Of a stretch of 64,000 nt of DNA, positions 16,363-25,671 are shown one piece after another. The stretch's first letter is position 1; the number at the start of each line of letters is the position of its first letter. The notes beneath the pieces are model-generated. The model saw only the letters and a program-made list of their open reading frames with translations. It did not search any database and was not told the DNA's origin. Where the stretch lies: NCBI GenBank assembly GCA_900542265.1, contig UQML01000001.1, positions 42,348 to 106,347 on the forward strand. The letters run 5' to 3'. This DNA is from an uncultured Eggerthella sp. GTDB lineage: Bacteria; Actinomycetota; Coriobacteriia; Coriobacteriales; Eggerthellaceae. The translations under genes were made by a program, and so were the position numbers.

Positions 16363-19300
16363 CTATTCGTATGAGATATGAGCGTGAATCTCTTGTAATG
16401 ACATCACACTTGGCTTGTCTGTTTCCTTTACCGCTTTGATACCTTGGGCACTTGCGAGGGCTGCCGCCATAGTAGTCATATAAGGGATATGGGCTTTGAT
16501 GGCAGTCTTTCTGATATAGGAGTCATCAGCAGCGCTTTCGGCGCTCGTTGAAGGCGTGTTGATGACCATAGCGATATCACCCTGCTCAATCAAATCAATC
16601 AGATTTGGATGACCTTCAAAGGATTTTTTGACGAGCTCGGAGTCAATGTCTTGTTCTGATAAGTAATCATGCGTTCCTTGGGTAGTAGCAAGTCTAAAGC
16701 CTGCATCAATAAATGCTTGCGCTACAGCAGGAAGCTCTTCTTTGTCACGGTTAGAAACAGAAATTAATACCGTGCCTTCAAGAGGAAGAACGGTTTGGGT
16801 GGCTTCTTGTGACTTAAAGAAGGCCTCACCAAAGCTGGGAGCTAAACCAAGAACTTCGCCGGTTGAGCGCATTTCAGGCCCTAAGACGGGGTCAACTTCA
16901 GGGAACATGTTGAAGGGGAAGACCGCTTCTTTAACACCATAATGTGCATAATGGGCTTCTTGTAAACGAGGCACAGGTGAAGATAGACCAGTAAGAGGAG
17001 CAGTCATAACTTCGGTTGCAATCTGTACCATCTGAATGCCGCACACCTTAGATACCAGAGGAACCGTGCGGCTTGCACGAGGGTTAGCCTCAAGTACATA
17101 GACGGTATCACCCTCGATGGCGTATTGGATATTCATCAACCCTACGACATGCATAGCTTCAGCAATCTTTTTGGTGTAGGACTTAATGGTTTCAAGATGT
17201 TCATCACTAATAGTAACGGAAGGTAAGATTGCAGCAGAGTCACCAGAGTGAACGCCGGCAAGTTCAACGTGTTCCATCACTGCAGGTACGAATGCATTAG
17301 TGCCGTCACAAATAGCGTCGGCCTCACATTCAAGAGCGTGGTTTAAGAAACGGTCGATCAAGATGGGGCGGTCAGGTGTTACACCAACTGCGGCTGCCAT
17401 ATAGGAGCGCAAGTTCTCATCGTCATAGACAACTTCCATGCCACGGCCACCCAAAACGTACGATGGGCGAACCATAACGGGATAGCCAATAGAATGTGCA
17501 ATTTCGAGTGCATCATTGGTAGTGACAGCCATGCCTGCCTCAGGCATAGGGATGTCAAGCGAATCCATAATGGCACGGAAACGATCACGATCTTCAGCCA
17601 GATCAATAATCTCAGGGCTGGTACCCAAGATAGTAACCCCTGCTGCTTCAAGTTCACGTGCTAAGTTGAGTGGTGTTTGGCCACCGAATTGCGCAATAAC
17701 ACCGAGCGGCTTTTCTTTCTCATAAATAGAGAGGACATCTTCAGCGGTTAAAGGCTCAAAATAGAGTCTGTCGGAGGTGTCGTAGTCGGTAGAAACCGTT
17801 TCAGGATTGCAGTTAACAATGATGGTTTCAAAGCCAAGGCGCTTGAGTGAAATTGCGGCATGAACACAGCAGTAGTCAAACTCGATGCCCTGGCCAATAC
17901 GGTTTGGTCCGCCGCCTAAGATCATGATTTTGCGACCTGGCGCTGCAGGTGCAGAATCAGGTGCATTGTAGGTTGAGTAGTAATACTCAGAGTCAGCCGT
18001 TGAGCTTACATGTACGCCTTCCCAAGCTTCTGTAATACCAAGCTCTAAGCGATGGGCGCGTATGTCAACTTCAGGAATATTGAGAAGCTGTGCCAAATAG
18101 CGGTCAGCAAAACCATCCTTTTTAGCAGTATGGAAAGCGTCATCTGTAGGGAAGGTGTGAGGGTGAGCAGCGGCATGGGCAAGGAGCGCTTCTTCCTCAT
18201 CAACCAGTTCTTTCATTTGCTCGATAAAGTAAGCCTTGATGTGGGTTAGCTCATGTAACTCTTCAACCGTTGCTCCTTTGCGCAGCGCTTCGTACATCAT
18301 GAACTGACGCTCACTGGTTGGGGTAGCGAGTAAATCAAGCAGTTCATCTTTGGAAAGTTCGTTGAAGTTTTTAGCAAAGCCTAAGCCATAACGGCCGGTT
18401 TCAAGAGAGCGAATAGCTTTCTGGAATGCTTCTTTGTAAGTTTTGCCAATAGACATAACCTCACCAACGGCACGCATTTGCGTACCGAGTTTGTCTTCGA
18501 CGCCCTTGAATTTTTCAAATGCCCAGCGCGCAAACTTCAAAACAATGTAGTCGCCACTCGGAACATATTTATCAAGTGTGCCGTGCTTGCCGCAAGGAAT
18601 TTCATCAAGGGTTAAGCCACTTGCAAGCATGGCAGATACCAAAGCGATGGGAAAGCCTGTTGCTTTAGAGGCAAGGGCAGAAGAGCGAGAGGTACGCGGA
18701 TTGATCTCAATGATGACATCGCGATCAGTCTTGGGGTCATGTGCCCATTGAACGTTGGTGCCACCAATAACTTGCACCGCTTCAACAATCTTGTAGGACT
18801 TTTCCTGTAAGCGCTTTTGCACCTCATCAGAAATGGTAAGCATGGGAGCCGCGCAGAATGAGTCACCGGTATGAACACCCATAGGGTCAATGTTTTCAAT
18901 GAAGCATACGGTAATCATTTGCCCCTTGGAGTCACGCACAACTTCAAGCTCGAGCTCTTCCCATCCAAGAACTGACTCTTCTACTAAAACCTCGTGAACA
19001 GGACTCGCTTGGAGTCCGCGTGCTACGACTGTACGCAATTCTTCTTCATCAAAGACAAGGCCGCCGCCGGTACCACCCATGGTGTAGGCGGGACGAAGCA
19101 CGCAGGGATATCCGAGACGCTCTGCAATAGCAACCGCATCATCAACACTGTAAGCTACTTCAGAGCGAGCCATTTCAATGCCCAAGGATGCCATAGTTGC
19201 TTTAAATGCATTGCGGTCTTCACCGCGTTCAATAGCATCAATCTGGACACCAATAACTTTAACGTTGTATTTATCAAGAATTCCTGCATTGGAAAGTTCT

Positions 19301-19599
19301 GCAGCAAGATTTAAGCCCGATTGACCACCAAGGTTTGGGAGGAGGGCGTCAGGACGCTCTTTTTCAATAATGCGCTCGATGCGGTCAATATTGAGCGGTT
19401 CAATGTATACCGCATCAGCCGTGTCAGGGTCTGTCATGATAGTAGCGGGATTTGAATTAACTAAGACAATCTCATAGCCAAGGCGGCGAAGTGCCTTGCA
19501 GGCTTGAGTGCCAGAATAATCAAACTCGCAGGCTTGTCCAATGATGATTGGACCGGATCCGATGATGAGAACTTTTTTGATGTCGTCGCGTTTGCTCAT
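16363..19599 (-). CDS. carB: carbamoyl-phosphate synthase large subunit
   Basis: CarB makes carbamoyl phosphate from bicarbonate, ATP and ammonia channelled from the small subunit, feeding pyrimidine and arginine pathways. At 1078 residues it is full length. Two homologous ATP-grasp halves are visible: IIGSGPIIIGQACEFDYSG near the start with CVLRPAYTMGGTGGG (about 168), and LGGGPNRIGQGIEFDYCC (about 565) with VMVRPSYVLGGRGMEVV. The C-terminal MGS-like allosteric domain starts near residue 950. The frame is open for 36 codons upstream, but the ATG at 19599 has AGGGGTGATT before it and gives the normal N-terminus. The small-subunit gene carA, usually adjacent, is not next to it. Confidence 0.96.
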   Translation of the reverse strand: MSKRDDIKKVLIIGSGPIIIGQACEFDYSGTQACKALRRLGYEIVLVNSNPATIMTDPDTADAVYIEPLNIDRIERIIEKERPDALLPNLGGQSGLNLAAELSNAGILDKYNVKVIGVQIDAIERGEDRNAFKATMASLGIEMARSEVAYSVDDAVAIAERLGYPCVLRPAYTMGGTGGGLVFDEEELRTVVARGLQASPVHEVLVEESVLGWEELELEVVRDSKGQMITVCFIENIDPMGVHTGDSFCAAPMLTISDEVQKRLQEKSYKIVEAVQVIGGTNVQWAHDPKTDRDVIIEINPRTSRSSALASKATGFPIALVSAMLASGLTLDEIPCGKHGTLDKYVPSGDYIVLKFARWAFEKFKGVEDKLGTQMRAVGEVMSIGKTYKEAFQKAIRSLETGRYGLGFAKNFNELSKDELLDLLATPTSERQFMMYEALRKGATVEELHELTHIKAYFIEQMKELVDEEEALLAHAAAHPHTFPTDDAFHTAKKDGFADRYLAQLLNIPEVDIRAHRLELGITEAWEGVHVSSTADSEYYYSTYNAPDSAPAAPGRKIMILGGGPNRIGQGIEFDYCCVHAAISLKRLGFETIIVNCNPETVSTDYDTSDRLYFEPLTAEDVLSIYEKEKPLGVIAQFGGQTPLNLARELEAAGVTILGTSPEIIDLAEDRDRFRAIMDSLDIPMPEAGMAVTTNDALEIAHSIGYPVMVRPSYVLGGRGMEVVYDDENLRSYMAAAVGVTPDRPILIDRFLNHALECEADAICDGTNAFVPAVMEHVELAGVHSGDSAAILPSVTISDEHLETIKSYTKKIAEAMHVVGLMNIQYAIEGDTVYVLEANPRASRTVPLVSKVCGIQMVQIATEVMTAPLTGLSSPVPRLQEAHYAHYGVKEAVFPFNMFPEVDPVLGPEMRSTGEVLGLAPSFGEAFFKSQEATQTVLPLEGTVLISVSNRDKEELPAVAQAFIDAGFRLATTQGTHDYLSEQDIDSELVKKSFEGHPNLIDLIEQGDIAMVINTPSTSAESAADDSYIRKTAIKAHIPYMTTMAAALASAQGIKAVKETDKPSVMSLQEIHAHISYE

Positions 19600-19802
19600 A
19601 ATCACCCCTGGTTTAAATTGCCTCAAGCACGGTAATGTTTTCAAAATAAGAAAGCCAAAAAAGCTTCTCTTGATTGTAAAGGATGACGCTTGCAGAGAGC
19701 TTGGCAATACGGTCTTATGAACAATAATTTTTGGTGTAGTACTATGGGATAATTGCTCGTAAGAATTCTCATTAGTTTGTAGAGATAAGGAGTTTTATCG
19801 TC

Positions 19803-20234
19803 GTGTTTGGATTAAAGACTGAAAGCTCGTTTGACGCTGCTCACTTTTTAACGGATTACCATGGGAAATGCGAGAATCTCCATGGGCATCGCTGGCGCGT
19901 TGTAGTCTATATCGAACAACAGCAGTTGCAAGAGAGTGGCACCATGAAAGATATGGTGCTTGATTTTGGTGATTTCAAGCAGGCAGTGCGCGATTTAACC
20001 GAAGAACTTGATCACAGCTTTATTGTTGAAGAAGGGTCGCTTAAAGAGCAAACACTTGCGTGCTTACGTGAAGAGGGGTTTGAGCTTTCGATCATGCCCT
20101 TTAGAACAACGGCAGAAAATCTTGCGCATTATTTTTGTGATCGTCTTCAAGCACAGGGTTTGCCGGTAGCGCGTGTTGAAGTTTATGAGACTCCCAATAA
20201 CTGCGCATATTATGAGGTTGGAGATCGCGCGTAA
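19803..20234 (+). CDS. queD: 6-carboxy-5,6,7,8-tetrahydropterin synthase
   Basis: QueD converts dihydroneopterin triphosphate to 6-carboxytetrahydropterin, the first dedicated step toward 7-deazaguanine. The zinc-binding histidines are in FDAAHFL and ENLHGHRW, with the catalytic Cys in GKCENLHGH. LDHSFI and the C-terminal VYETPNNCAYYEV motif complete the family pattern over 143 residues. The start is a GTG with AAGGAG 10 bases upstream. It begins the tightly packed run queD-queE-queC-queF; queE follows directly after the stop codon. GTP cyclohydrolase is not in the window. I looked for a preQ1 riboswitch upstream and found none. Confidence 0.94.
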   Translation: MFGLKTESSFDAAHFLTDYHGKCENLHGHRWRVVVYIEQQQLQESGTMKDMVLDFGDFKQAVRDLTEELDHSFIVEEGSLKEQTLACLREEGFELSIMPFRTTAENLAHYFCDRLQAQGLPVARVEVYETPNNCAYYEVGDRA

Positions 20235-20957
20235 ATGAGTGTTGGGTATGACATATCAGCACCTCTAAGCGTCCCTTTGGCAGAGCGTTTTATTTCTATT
20301 AATGGAGAGGGGCAGCGTGCAGGATATCTGGCATGCTTCATTCGTTTTCCGCACTGTAATTTGCGTTGCTCATATTGCGATACCATGTGGGCAAACGAAA
20401 CACATTCTTCATTTGAGGAGATTGCGCTTGTAGATCTTGTCGATTGGGTTGCTCATGCAGGTGTTTCTTGTGTGACCATAACAGGAGGCGAGCCGCTTTT
20501 GCAACGGGCGCTTCCTGACCTTTTGCATATGCTTGATGCAACGTGTCCTCATCTTTGGGTTGAGCTTGAAACCAATGGATCGCGTCCTCTTGATATCTAT
20601 GTAGATATGCGTAAAGCATTCGATGCGCACAAGGGAATTACGTTGAGTTTTACGATGGATTGGAAAACCCTATCGTCAGGCATGAATGAGCTTATGTGCG
20701 CTGATAATCTTTTGTTGTTAACTAAGCGCGATACGCTTAAATTTGTTGTGGGGGATATAACGGATCTTGATCAGATGCGCACGCTGTGTGAAAAGCTCGA
20801 TCTTTTCAAGCGCACGAATGTCTTTATTAGTCCTATCAGCGGCATTATTGATCCTGCAGATATTGTTGCATATATGCAGGAGTATCATCTGCGAGATGCG
20901 CGTTTGCAGCTTCAACTGCATAAAATTATCTGGCCTCATGAGGTTAAAGGAGTATAG
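20235..20957 (+). CDS. queE: 7-carboxy-7-deazaguanine synthase (radical SAM)
   Basis: QueE is a radical SAM enzyme that contracts the pterin ring to 7-carboxy-7-deazaguanine. The cluster motif is CNLRCSYC (Cys-x3-Cys-x2-Cys, about residues 35-42). Upstream is the substrate-binding SINGEGQRAGYLACFIRFPHC stretch (about 22-42), and downstream is TITGGEPLLQ. It has 240 residues, normal for the family. Its ATG follows the queD stop codon without a gap, so translation is probably coupled. Confidence 0.94.
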   Translation: MSVGYDISAPLSVPLAERFISINGEGQRAGYLACFIRFPHCNLRCSYCDTMWANETHSSFEEIALVDLVDWVAHAGVSCVTITGGEPLLQRALPDLLHMLDATCPHLWVELETNGSRPLDIYVDMRKAFDAHKGITLSFTMDWKTLSSGMNELMCADNLLLLTKRDTLKFVVGDITDLDQMRTLCEKLDLFKRTNVFISPISGIIDPADIVAYMQEYHLRDARLQLQLHKIIWPHEVKGV

Positions 20958-20962
20958 ATTTT

Positions 20963-21655
20963 ATGGCAACAAAGGTAGTCGTGCTCTGTAGTGGCGGGCT
21001 TGATTCAACAACACTTTTGGCGCAAACCGTGCAAACTTATGGTGTACAACAAGTGGTTGCGCTTTCAATTTTTTACGGACAAAAGCATCACCGCGAATTG
21101 CAGGCTGCTCAGGCGGTGAGTGAGTATTATGGGGTTGAGCTTAAAACACTCAATCTTACGGGCGTATTTGCGGAAAGCAATTCATCGCTTTTAACCCATT
21201 CTGATCAAGCAATTCCAACAGAGAGTTATGCAGAACAGCTCAAGAATTCAGATACCGCGCTCGTAAGCACCTATGTTCCTTTTAGAAACGGACTCTTTTT
21301 GTCAGCTGCGGCATCAATGGCGCTCTCTCTTAAGGCTTCTATCTTGTTCTATGGCGCTCACCATGACGATTGGGCAGGAGATGCCTATCCTGATTGTTCG
21401 CAAGCCTTTGTTGAAGCCATGAATAGAGCTATCGTGGAGGGTACGGGCGGAGAGCTGCGGCTTGAGGCTCCTTTTGTTACGTGGTCAAAAGCTGACATTG
21501 TGCGCGCGGGTCTTGCTCTTGGTGTTCCGTATGAATTGACCTGGTCGTGCTATGAAGGTGGCGATGAGCCTTGTGGGATCTGCGCGACGTGCCTTGATCG
21601 CATCCGCGCCTTTGAGCTCAATGGTTGCACTGATCCTTTATTGCAGCGCAATTAA
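20963..21655 (+). CDS. queC: 7-cyano-7-deazaguanine synthase
   Basis: QueC uses ATP and ammonia to turn 7-carboxy-7-deazaguanine into the nitrile preQ0. The PP-loop ATP-binding motif CSGGLDSTTLL is at about residues 9-19. YVPFRNGLFLSAAASMAL and the AHHDDWAGDAYPDC segment are family signatures. The four zinc cysteines are in the C-terminal WSCYEGGDEPCGICATC block. Length is 230 residues. It starts five bases after the queE stop, with AAAGGAG-type sequence at the end of queE. Confidence 0.95.
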   Translation: MATKVVVLCSGGLDSTTLLAQTVQTYGVQQVVALSIFYGQKHHRELQAAQAVSEYYGVELKTLNLTGVFAESNSSLLTHSDQAIPTESYAEQLKNSDTALVSTYVPFRNGLFLSAAASMALSLKASILFYGAHHDDWAGDAYPDCSQAFVEAMNRAIVEGTGGELRLEAPFVTWSKADIVRAGLALGVPYELTWSCYEGGDEPCGICATCLDRIRAFELNGCTDPLLQRN

Positions 21656-21701
21656 ATGTGTATGATTTCCGTAAACGCTACCAAGAGAAAGAGTTAATCG
21701 T

Positions 21702-22202
21702 ATGACAACACCTTCAACAAGAGAGCAAGAAGCAGATATAACGCTGCTAGGAAATCAAAACGTTGCGTATATCTGCGATTATGCTCCTGAGATTTTGGAG
21801 ACGTTTGAAAATAAGCATCCCGATCGCGATTATTTTGTAAAGTTTAACTGTCCTGAATTCACCTCACTTTGTCCCATCACAGGACAGCCCGACTTTGCAA
21901 CAATCTATATTTCTTATGTGCCGCACGTGCGCATGGTTGAATCAAAGAGTTTGAAACTCTACCTTTTCAGCTTTCGCAATCATGGGGATTTTCATGAAGA
22001 TTGCGTTAATATCATCATGAATGACCTCATCGCCTTAATGGATCCCAAATATATTGAGGTGTGGGGCAAATTTACGCCACGCGGGGGCATCTCTATTGAT
22101 CCGTATTGCAATTATGGAAAACCAGGAACGCGTTGGGAGGAAGTTGCTTGGCAACGTTTGAGCCAGCACGATTTACATCCTGAGAAAATCGATAATCGCT
22201 AA
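21702..22202 (+). CDS. queF: NADPH-dependent 7-cyano-7-deazaguanine reductase, type I
   Basis: QueF reduces the nitrile preQ0 to the amine preQ1, the base inserted into tRNA by bacterial Tgt. The 166-residue length and the ESKSLKLY motif (about residues 88-95) mark the short YkvM-like type I subfamily. The nucleophilic Cys lies in [12 protein letters not shown] (about residue 59), and HEDC follows at about 106-109. Fourth gene of the que run, 46 bases after queC. Having queDECF together indicates that preQ1 is made de novo for queuosine; tgt, queA and queG are not visible here. Confidence 0.95.
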   Translation: MTTPSTREQEADITLLGNQNVAYICDYAPEILETFENKHPDRDYFVKFNCPEFTSLCPITGQPDFATIYISYVPHVRMVESKSLKLYLFSFRNHGDFHEDCVNIIMNDLIALMDPKYIEVWGKFTPRGGISIDPYCNYGKPGTRWEEVAWQRLSQHDLHPEKIDNR

Positions 22203-22219
22203 GGAAAGGGGGAGGGGAC

Positions 22220-23080
22220 ATGCGTATCGGTCCTCAGCAAGTTGTTTGGATTGCAGGCGCTTCGGGACGCATTGGTTCTGCGCTCTTACGTCTTATCGAC
22301 CATGGTAAATATGCAGTAATTACTTCTGATAGGGAAGTCGACATTACTGATCTTGATGTTGTGACCAATTTTGCTGCTGTCAATCGCCCTGATATTGTCA
22401 TTAATTGCGCGGCACTTCTTGCGTCAAGTGATGGCGCTATCGACAAGCTCGAAGCCTATCGTCTCAATGCGTTAGGCGCGCGCAATATGGCTGTTGCAAG
22501 CGAGGCGGTAGGTGCAACTATCGTTCATTTTTCAACTGATGATGTCTATTCAGGTAAAGCTCGCGTACTTGTTAATGAGTTTGACACTCCGCGTCCTACG
22601 CATATATACGGTCGCTCAAAATTGGCGGGAGAAACCTTTGTGCGTGAGCTGAATCCACAGCATATTATTCTGCGTTCTTCTTGGGTCTATGATGATCGTC
22701 CTGGTCGGATCTTTGATCAGGTGCTTGAAGCGGGACGCACTGGTGTTCCTATTGAGGTGGCTGCCAATCAATTTTCTTCACCAACATCAACGCTTTCAGT
22801 TGCTTCTGCAGCGTTAGCAATTATCGAAGCTGATGAGTATGGTCTTTTTCATATTGCTTCACGCGGAACCTGTTCGCGTTTTGAGTTCGCAAAATGCATT
22901 CTCGATCTTGCTGGCCTCTCAAGCCAAAACTTGATTGGTAAATATGATGAGGCGGATGCCTATACCATCGAACTTGAAGATCTGATGTTGGAGTTGACGG
23001 GTGTTTATACCATGCCTCGTTGGGAGGAAGATCTTCATATGTATATGATTTCTGCCGGACTGCTTGCGGAGGAGGCTTAG
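22220..23080 (+). CDS. RmlD-like NAD(P)-dependent sugar-nucleotide reductase family protein
   Basis: An extended short-chain dehydrogenase of 286 residues. It has a Rossmann motif GASGRIGSALL (about 14-24), the RPDIVINCAAL strand, and a catalytic YGRSK (Tyr-x3-Lys) preceded by STDDVYSG. The order of motifs is that of dTDP-4-dehydrorhamnose reductase (RmlD). No other rhamnose genes are nearby, so the substrate is open; methionine adenosyltransferase beta-like proteins share the fold too. A strong GGGGGAGGGG precedes the ATG. It starts 17 bases after queF and its stop abuts the symporter start, so it may be part of the same transcript. Confidence 0.75.
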   Translation: MRIGPQQVVWIAGASGRIGSALLRLIDHGKYAVITSDREVDITDLDVVTNFAAVNRPDIVINCAALLASSDGAIDKLEAYRLNALGARNMAVASEAVGATIVHFSTDDVYSGKARVLVNEFDTPRPTHIYGRSKLAGETFVRELNPQHIILRSSWVYDDRPGRIFDQVLEAGRTGVPIEVAANQFSSPTSTLSVASAALAIIEADEYGLFHIASRGTCSRFEFAKCILDLAGLSSQNLIGKYDEADAYTIELEDLMLELTGVYTMPRWEEDLHMYMISAGLLAEEA

Positions 23081-24427
23081 ATGGAGGTCGTTAATCATTT
23101 AGCACCCAAGGATCCGGAGAAGAAGCGCAAAAAACTCGGTCTTACTGCAAGCATTTTGCTCGCTTTGCTTTTCGGGCTTATTGTTGGTGTCATCATTCAT
23201 TATTGTCTTCCAGGCGATGGGTGGTTTGATGAATACATCGTTGAGGGCTTGTTTTATGTGGTTGGACAAGGATTCATCCGTTTGATGCAAATGCTTGTTG
23301 TGCCGCTTGTTTTCTGCTCGATTGTTTGCGGTGCAGCTGCTATTGACATTAAAACATTGGGCACGGTAGGCATTAAAACCTTATTGTTTTATCTATGTAC
23401 CACCGCAATTGCTATTACGATTGCTCTCTCTATTGGCAATCTGATCAATCCCGGTGAAGGCGTAGATATGTCTTCTATTGTGGCAAGTGATACGGCAGCT
23501 TTAGGCGCAGCTCAGCAGACCTCAATCTCTGAAACGCTTTTAAACATTATTCCTAAAAATCCTCTTGGCGCACTTGCTGAAGGAAATATGTTGGCCATTA
23601 TCTTTTTCGCCCTCTTCATTGGTGTTATTTTGGCCATCATGGGGCGTCGTGTTGAAACCGTCCATGCTTTGTTTGAGCAGTTCAATGACATCATGATGAA
23701 AATGACTTCCATGGTGATGTACGTTGCTCCTATCGGTGTGTTTTGCTTGCTTGCTCGCACTTTTGCAAACATAGGGTTTGATGCATTTTTACCTATGCTC
23801 AAATATATCTTTGGGGTTTTGGGTGCGCTTGCTGTGCAGTGTTTGATTGTCTATATGCTGTTGCTTGTTATCTTTGCGCGTGTCAGTCCGCTCCTCTTCT
23901 TAAAGAAGTTTGTCTCGGTGATGGCATTTGCATTTTCAACCGCAACCTCAAATGCAACTATTCCGTTAAATATTGAAACGCTCGAGAAGAAAATGGGCGT
24001 TGACCGCAGAGTGTCCTCATTCACTATTCCGTTGGGCGCAACTATCAATATGGATGGTACTGCTATTATGCAGGGCGTTGCGGTTGTTTTTACGGCTCAG
24101 ATCTTTGGTTTCCAATTAGGTCCTATGGAATACGCTACCGTAATTGCAACAGCTACGTTAGCTTCTATTGGAACAGCAGGTGTGCCGTCTGTTGGCTTGA
24201 TTACCCTTTCGATGGTATTCAATTCTATTGGTCTTCCTCTTGAAGGTATTGCACTCATTATGGGTATTGACCGTATTTTAGATATGGCGCGCACCATGGT
24301 TAACATCACAGGAGATGCAGTTATAACAACTATTGTGGCAAAACAAGCAGGTGATATGGATCTTGCAATCTTTAATAACCCCGATGCTGGTAAAGAGGTT
24401 GATGAGGTAAAGGTGGCCGTTAGCTAG
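23081..24427 (+). CDS. dicarboxylate/amino acid:cation symporter (DAACS family)
   Basis: A 448-residue secondary transporter of the glutamate/aspartate/dicarboxylate family with about eight membrane helices and two re-entrant loops. Signature motifs are AFSTATSNATIPLN (serine-rich re-entrant loop), the cation-binding INMDGTAIMQG, IGTAGVPSVGLI, and GIDRILDMARTMVNITGD, where the Asp and Arg contact the substrate. Known homologues use Na+ or H+ to import glutamate, aspartate or C4-dicarboxylates; the sequence alone does not separate these. GGAGGAGG lies before the ATG, which follows the previous stop directly. Confidence 0.9.
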   Translation: MEVVNHLAPKDPEKKRKKLGLTASILLALLFGLIVGVIIHYCLPGDGWFDEYIVEGLFYVVGQGFIRLMQMLVVPLVFCSIVCGAAAIDIKTLGTVGIKTLLFYLCTTAIAITIALSIGNLINPGEGVDMSSIVASDTAALGAAQQTSISETLLNIIPKNPLGALAEGNMLAIIFFALFIGVILAIMGRRVETVHALFEQFNDIMMKMTSMVMYVAPIGVFCLLARTFANIGFDAFLPMLKYIFGVLGALAVQCLIVYMLLLVIFARVSPLLFLKKFVSVMAFAFSTATSNATIPLNIETLEKKMGVDRRVSSFTIPLGATINMDGTAIMQGVAVVFTAQIFGFQLGPMEYATVIATATLASIGTAGVPSVGLITLSMVFNSIGLPLEGIALIMGIDRILDMARTMVNITGDAVITTIVAKQAGDMDLAIFNNPDAGKEVDEVKVAVS

Positions 24428-24443
24428 CTACTAATCTTGTTGA

Positions 24444-24953
24444 TCAATGCTCAATGCGGGATTTAATAAAGTCCTCAACATCATCTTCTTCGATAGCAAG
24501 CGCGTAGGCGAGTTCGGAATGGAAACGTTTACGCGCTTCTTTTTCAAGACGAAGATATGAGGTGGAAGGATGCTTGCCGCATTCGGTTTGTTCCATGATG
24601 CGCGAGTGCATACTCTTAACCACGCAAATAATATCTTCGATATTGTTGCTTCTTAAAAGCGCGCGGAAATGATCCTCGATCGCTTTGTGGCTTTTGTCGG
24701 TAAAGGCATCAATGGAAATGACTTCAACATTGTCAATAAGATCAAGCGCTTCTTGTTTGCTGATAGTAGGGCGTAATGCGTCTAAGCGTGATTCGGGTAA
24801 AAGCACTTTGCCTAAGCGTTCATTGAGTGGTGCTAGACTATAGTAGCTCAACGTTTTGCTGGGGTCTTGGAAATCAGGACGTTGCTCAATAGCAACAATT
24901 TCGCATACTCCGTAATTTGCATACATTACGTGGTCACCACAGCTGAAATTCAT
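24444..24953 (-). CDS. CarD/CdnL-like RNA polymerase-interacting factor
   Basis: A 169-residue protein. The N-terminal beta-barrel domain shared with TRCF begins with FSCGDHVMYANYGVCEIVAIE and includes LAPLNERLGKVLLPES. A helical C-terminal domain follows (about 85-165). CarD-type proteins bind the RNA polymerase beta subunit and stabilise open promoter complexes, typically at rRNA promoters in actinobacteria. The frame begins three codons earlier, but the second ATG has better spacing from AAGAG. The C-terminal domain looks divergent from mycobacterial CarD, so DNA binding is uncertain. It converges with the symporter gene, with only 16 bases between stops. Confidence 0.82.
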   Translation of the reverse strand: MNFSCGDHVMYANYGVCEIVAIEQRPDFQDPSKTLSYYSLAPLNERLGKVLLPESRLDALRPTISKQEALDLIDNVEVISIDAFTDKSHKAIEDHFRALLRSNNIEDIICVVKSMHSRIMEQTECGKHPSTSYLRLEKEARKRFHSELAYALAIEEDDVEDFIKSRIEH

Positions 24954-25285
24954 GCATACCATCTCTTTTCTGTCTACCTATATATCTCAGCAGACATCAA
25001 TTCTTATAGCTAGAATACCACCGTAATTGATTGTTTTGCGGGGATGAAATGCCAAGAACTTTTTGAGCGGCGGTAATCTGGTTATTGAATCTGGTCGTTG
25101 AACCTTTTATCTGACATGCTTGTAAAAATTTTTGAGATGATACCGGTATTGCGCATAATCTCCTTTAGAATTAACTAGTCCGTTCGGGATGAAAAAGGCT
25201 CTCGGCGTGGTGCGACAGAAATTTTGCTTGTAGCAGAATGCATAAACAAAAAAATGATAAAGGCCATGGTAAGGAGGCGATAGGT
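24954..25285. other. intergenic stretch between CarD-like gene and small membrane protein, nothing recognised
   Basis: About 330 bases between divergent genes. It must hold two promoters, but I see no convincing consensus pair, no strong hairpin, no tRNA and no supported open frame. Confidence 0.4.
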
Positions 25286-25627
25286 ATGGGTGCAATAGCG
25301 CGGTTAGGACAGTCATTGCCTCTGGTTATCGCCTTGGTGGTTCTTGCTGTTGGTATTTATTTTTTTGTTTCGTGGACTAAGTCTCCCATGCGTGCAAAAG
25401 AAGTGCTCATTAAGGTATTCACTATTTTGACCTTAGTGTTATCAGGCTTCTTTCTGCTTGCGAGCCTCTATGCCCTCTTTGAGAACAACTGGTCGGTGCT
25501 TGAACTTACGGGTATGTTTTTGGCAATTGCGCTTATAGCGCTTGCTATTACCCGCATTTGCCGCTGGCGTATGCTTAAGCGCCATCCAGAATATAAGGAT
25601 AAGCGCTATCCCACCGAGTATCTCTAG
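25286..25627 (+). CDS. small membrane protein of unknown function
   Basis: A 113-residue protein with predicted membrane helices at about residues 9-30 (SLPLVIALVVLAVGIYFFVS), 42-65 and 72-92, and a basic C-terminus (RICRWRMLKRHPEYKDKRYP). I do not recognise a family. The start is the ATG at 25286 because AAGGAGGCG lies eight bases before it; the frame itself opens further upstream. It converges on pepF, with an inverted repeat across the junction. Confidence 0.7.
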   Translation: MGAIARLGQSLPLVIALVVLAVGIYFFVSWTKSPMRAKEVLIKVFTILTLVLSGFFLLASLYALFENNWSVLELTGMFLAIALIALAITRICRWRMLKRHPEYKDKRYPTEYL

Positions 25628-25628
25628 G

Positions 25629-25671
25629 GCGCATAAGAGAGCATAGGGCGTAGAGGGCGTTTCTTATGCGC
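25629..25671. terminator. probable bidirectional terminator hairpin between small membrane protein gene and pepF
   Basis: GCGCATAAGA (25629-25638) and TCTTATGCGC (25662-25671) are perfect 10-bp arms with a 23-base loop. The right arm overlaps the pepF stop codon. T runs are weak on both sides. Confidence 0.45.

Noticed and set aside
19600..19707. Longer start for carB at 19707
   Set aside because: The ATG at 19599 has a good ribosome site and gives the standard N-terminus; the extra 36 codons show no homology.
19600..19802. preQ1 riboswitch before queD
   Set aside because: I searched by eye for the class I aptamer pattern (short hairpin plus A-rich tail) and found no match.
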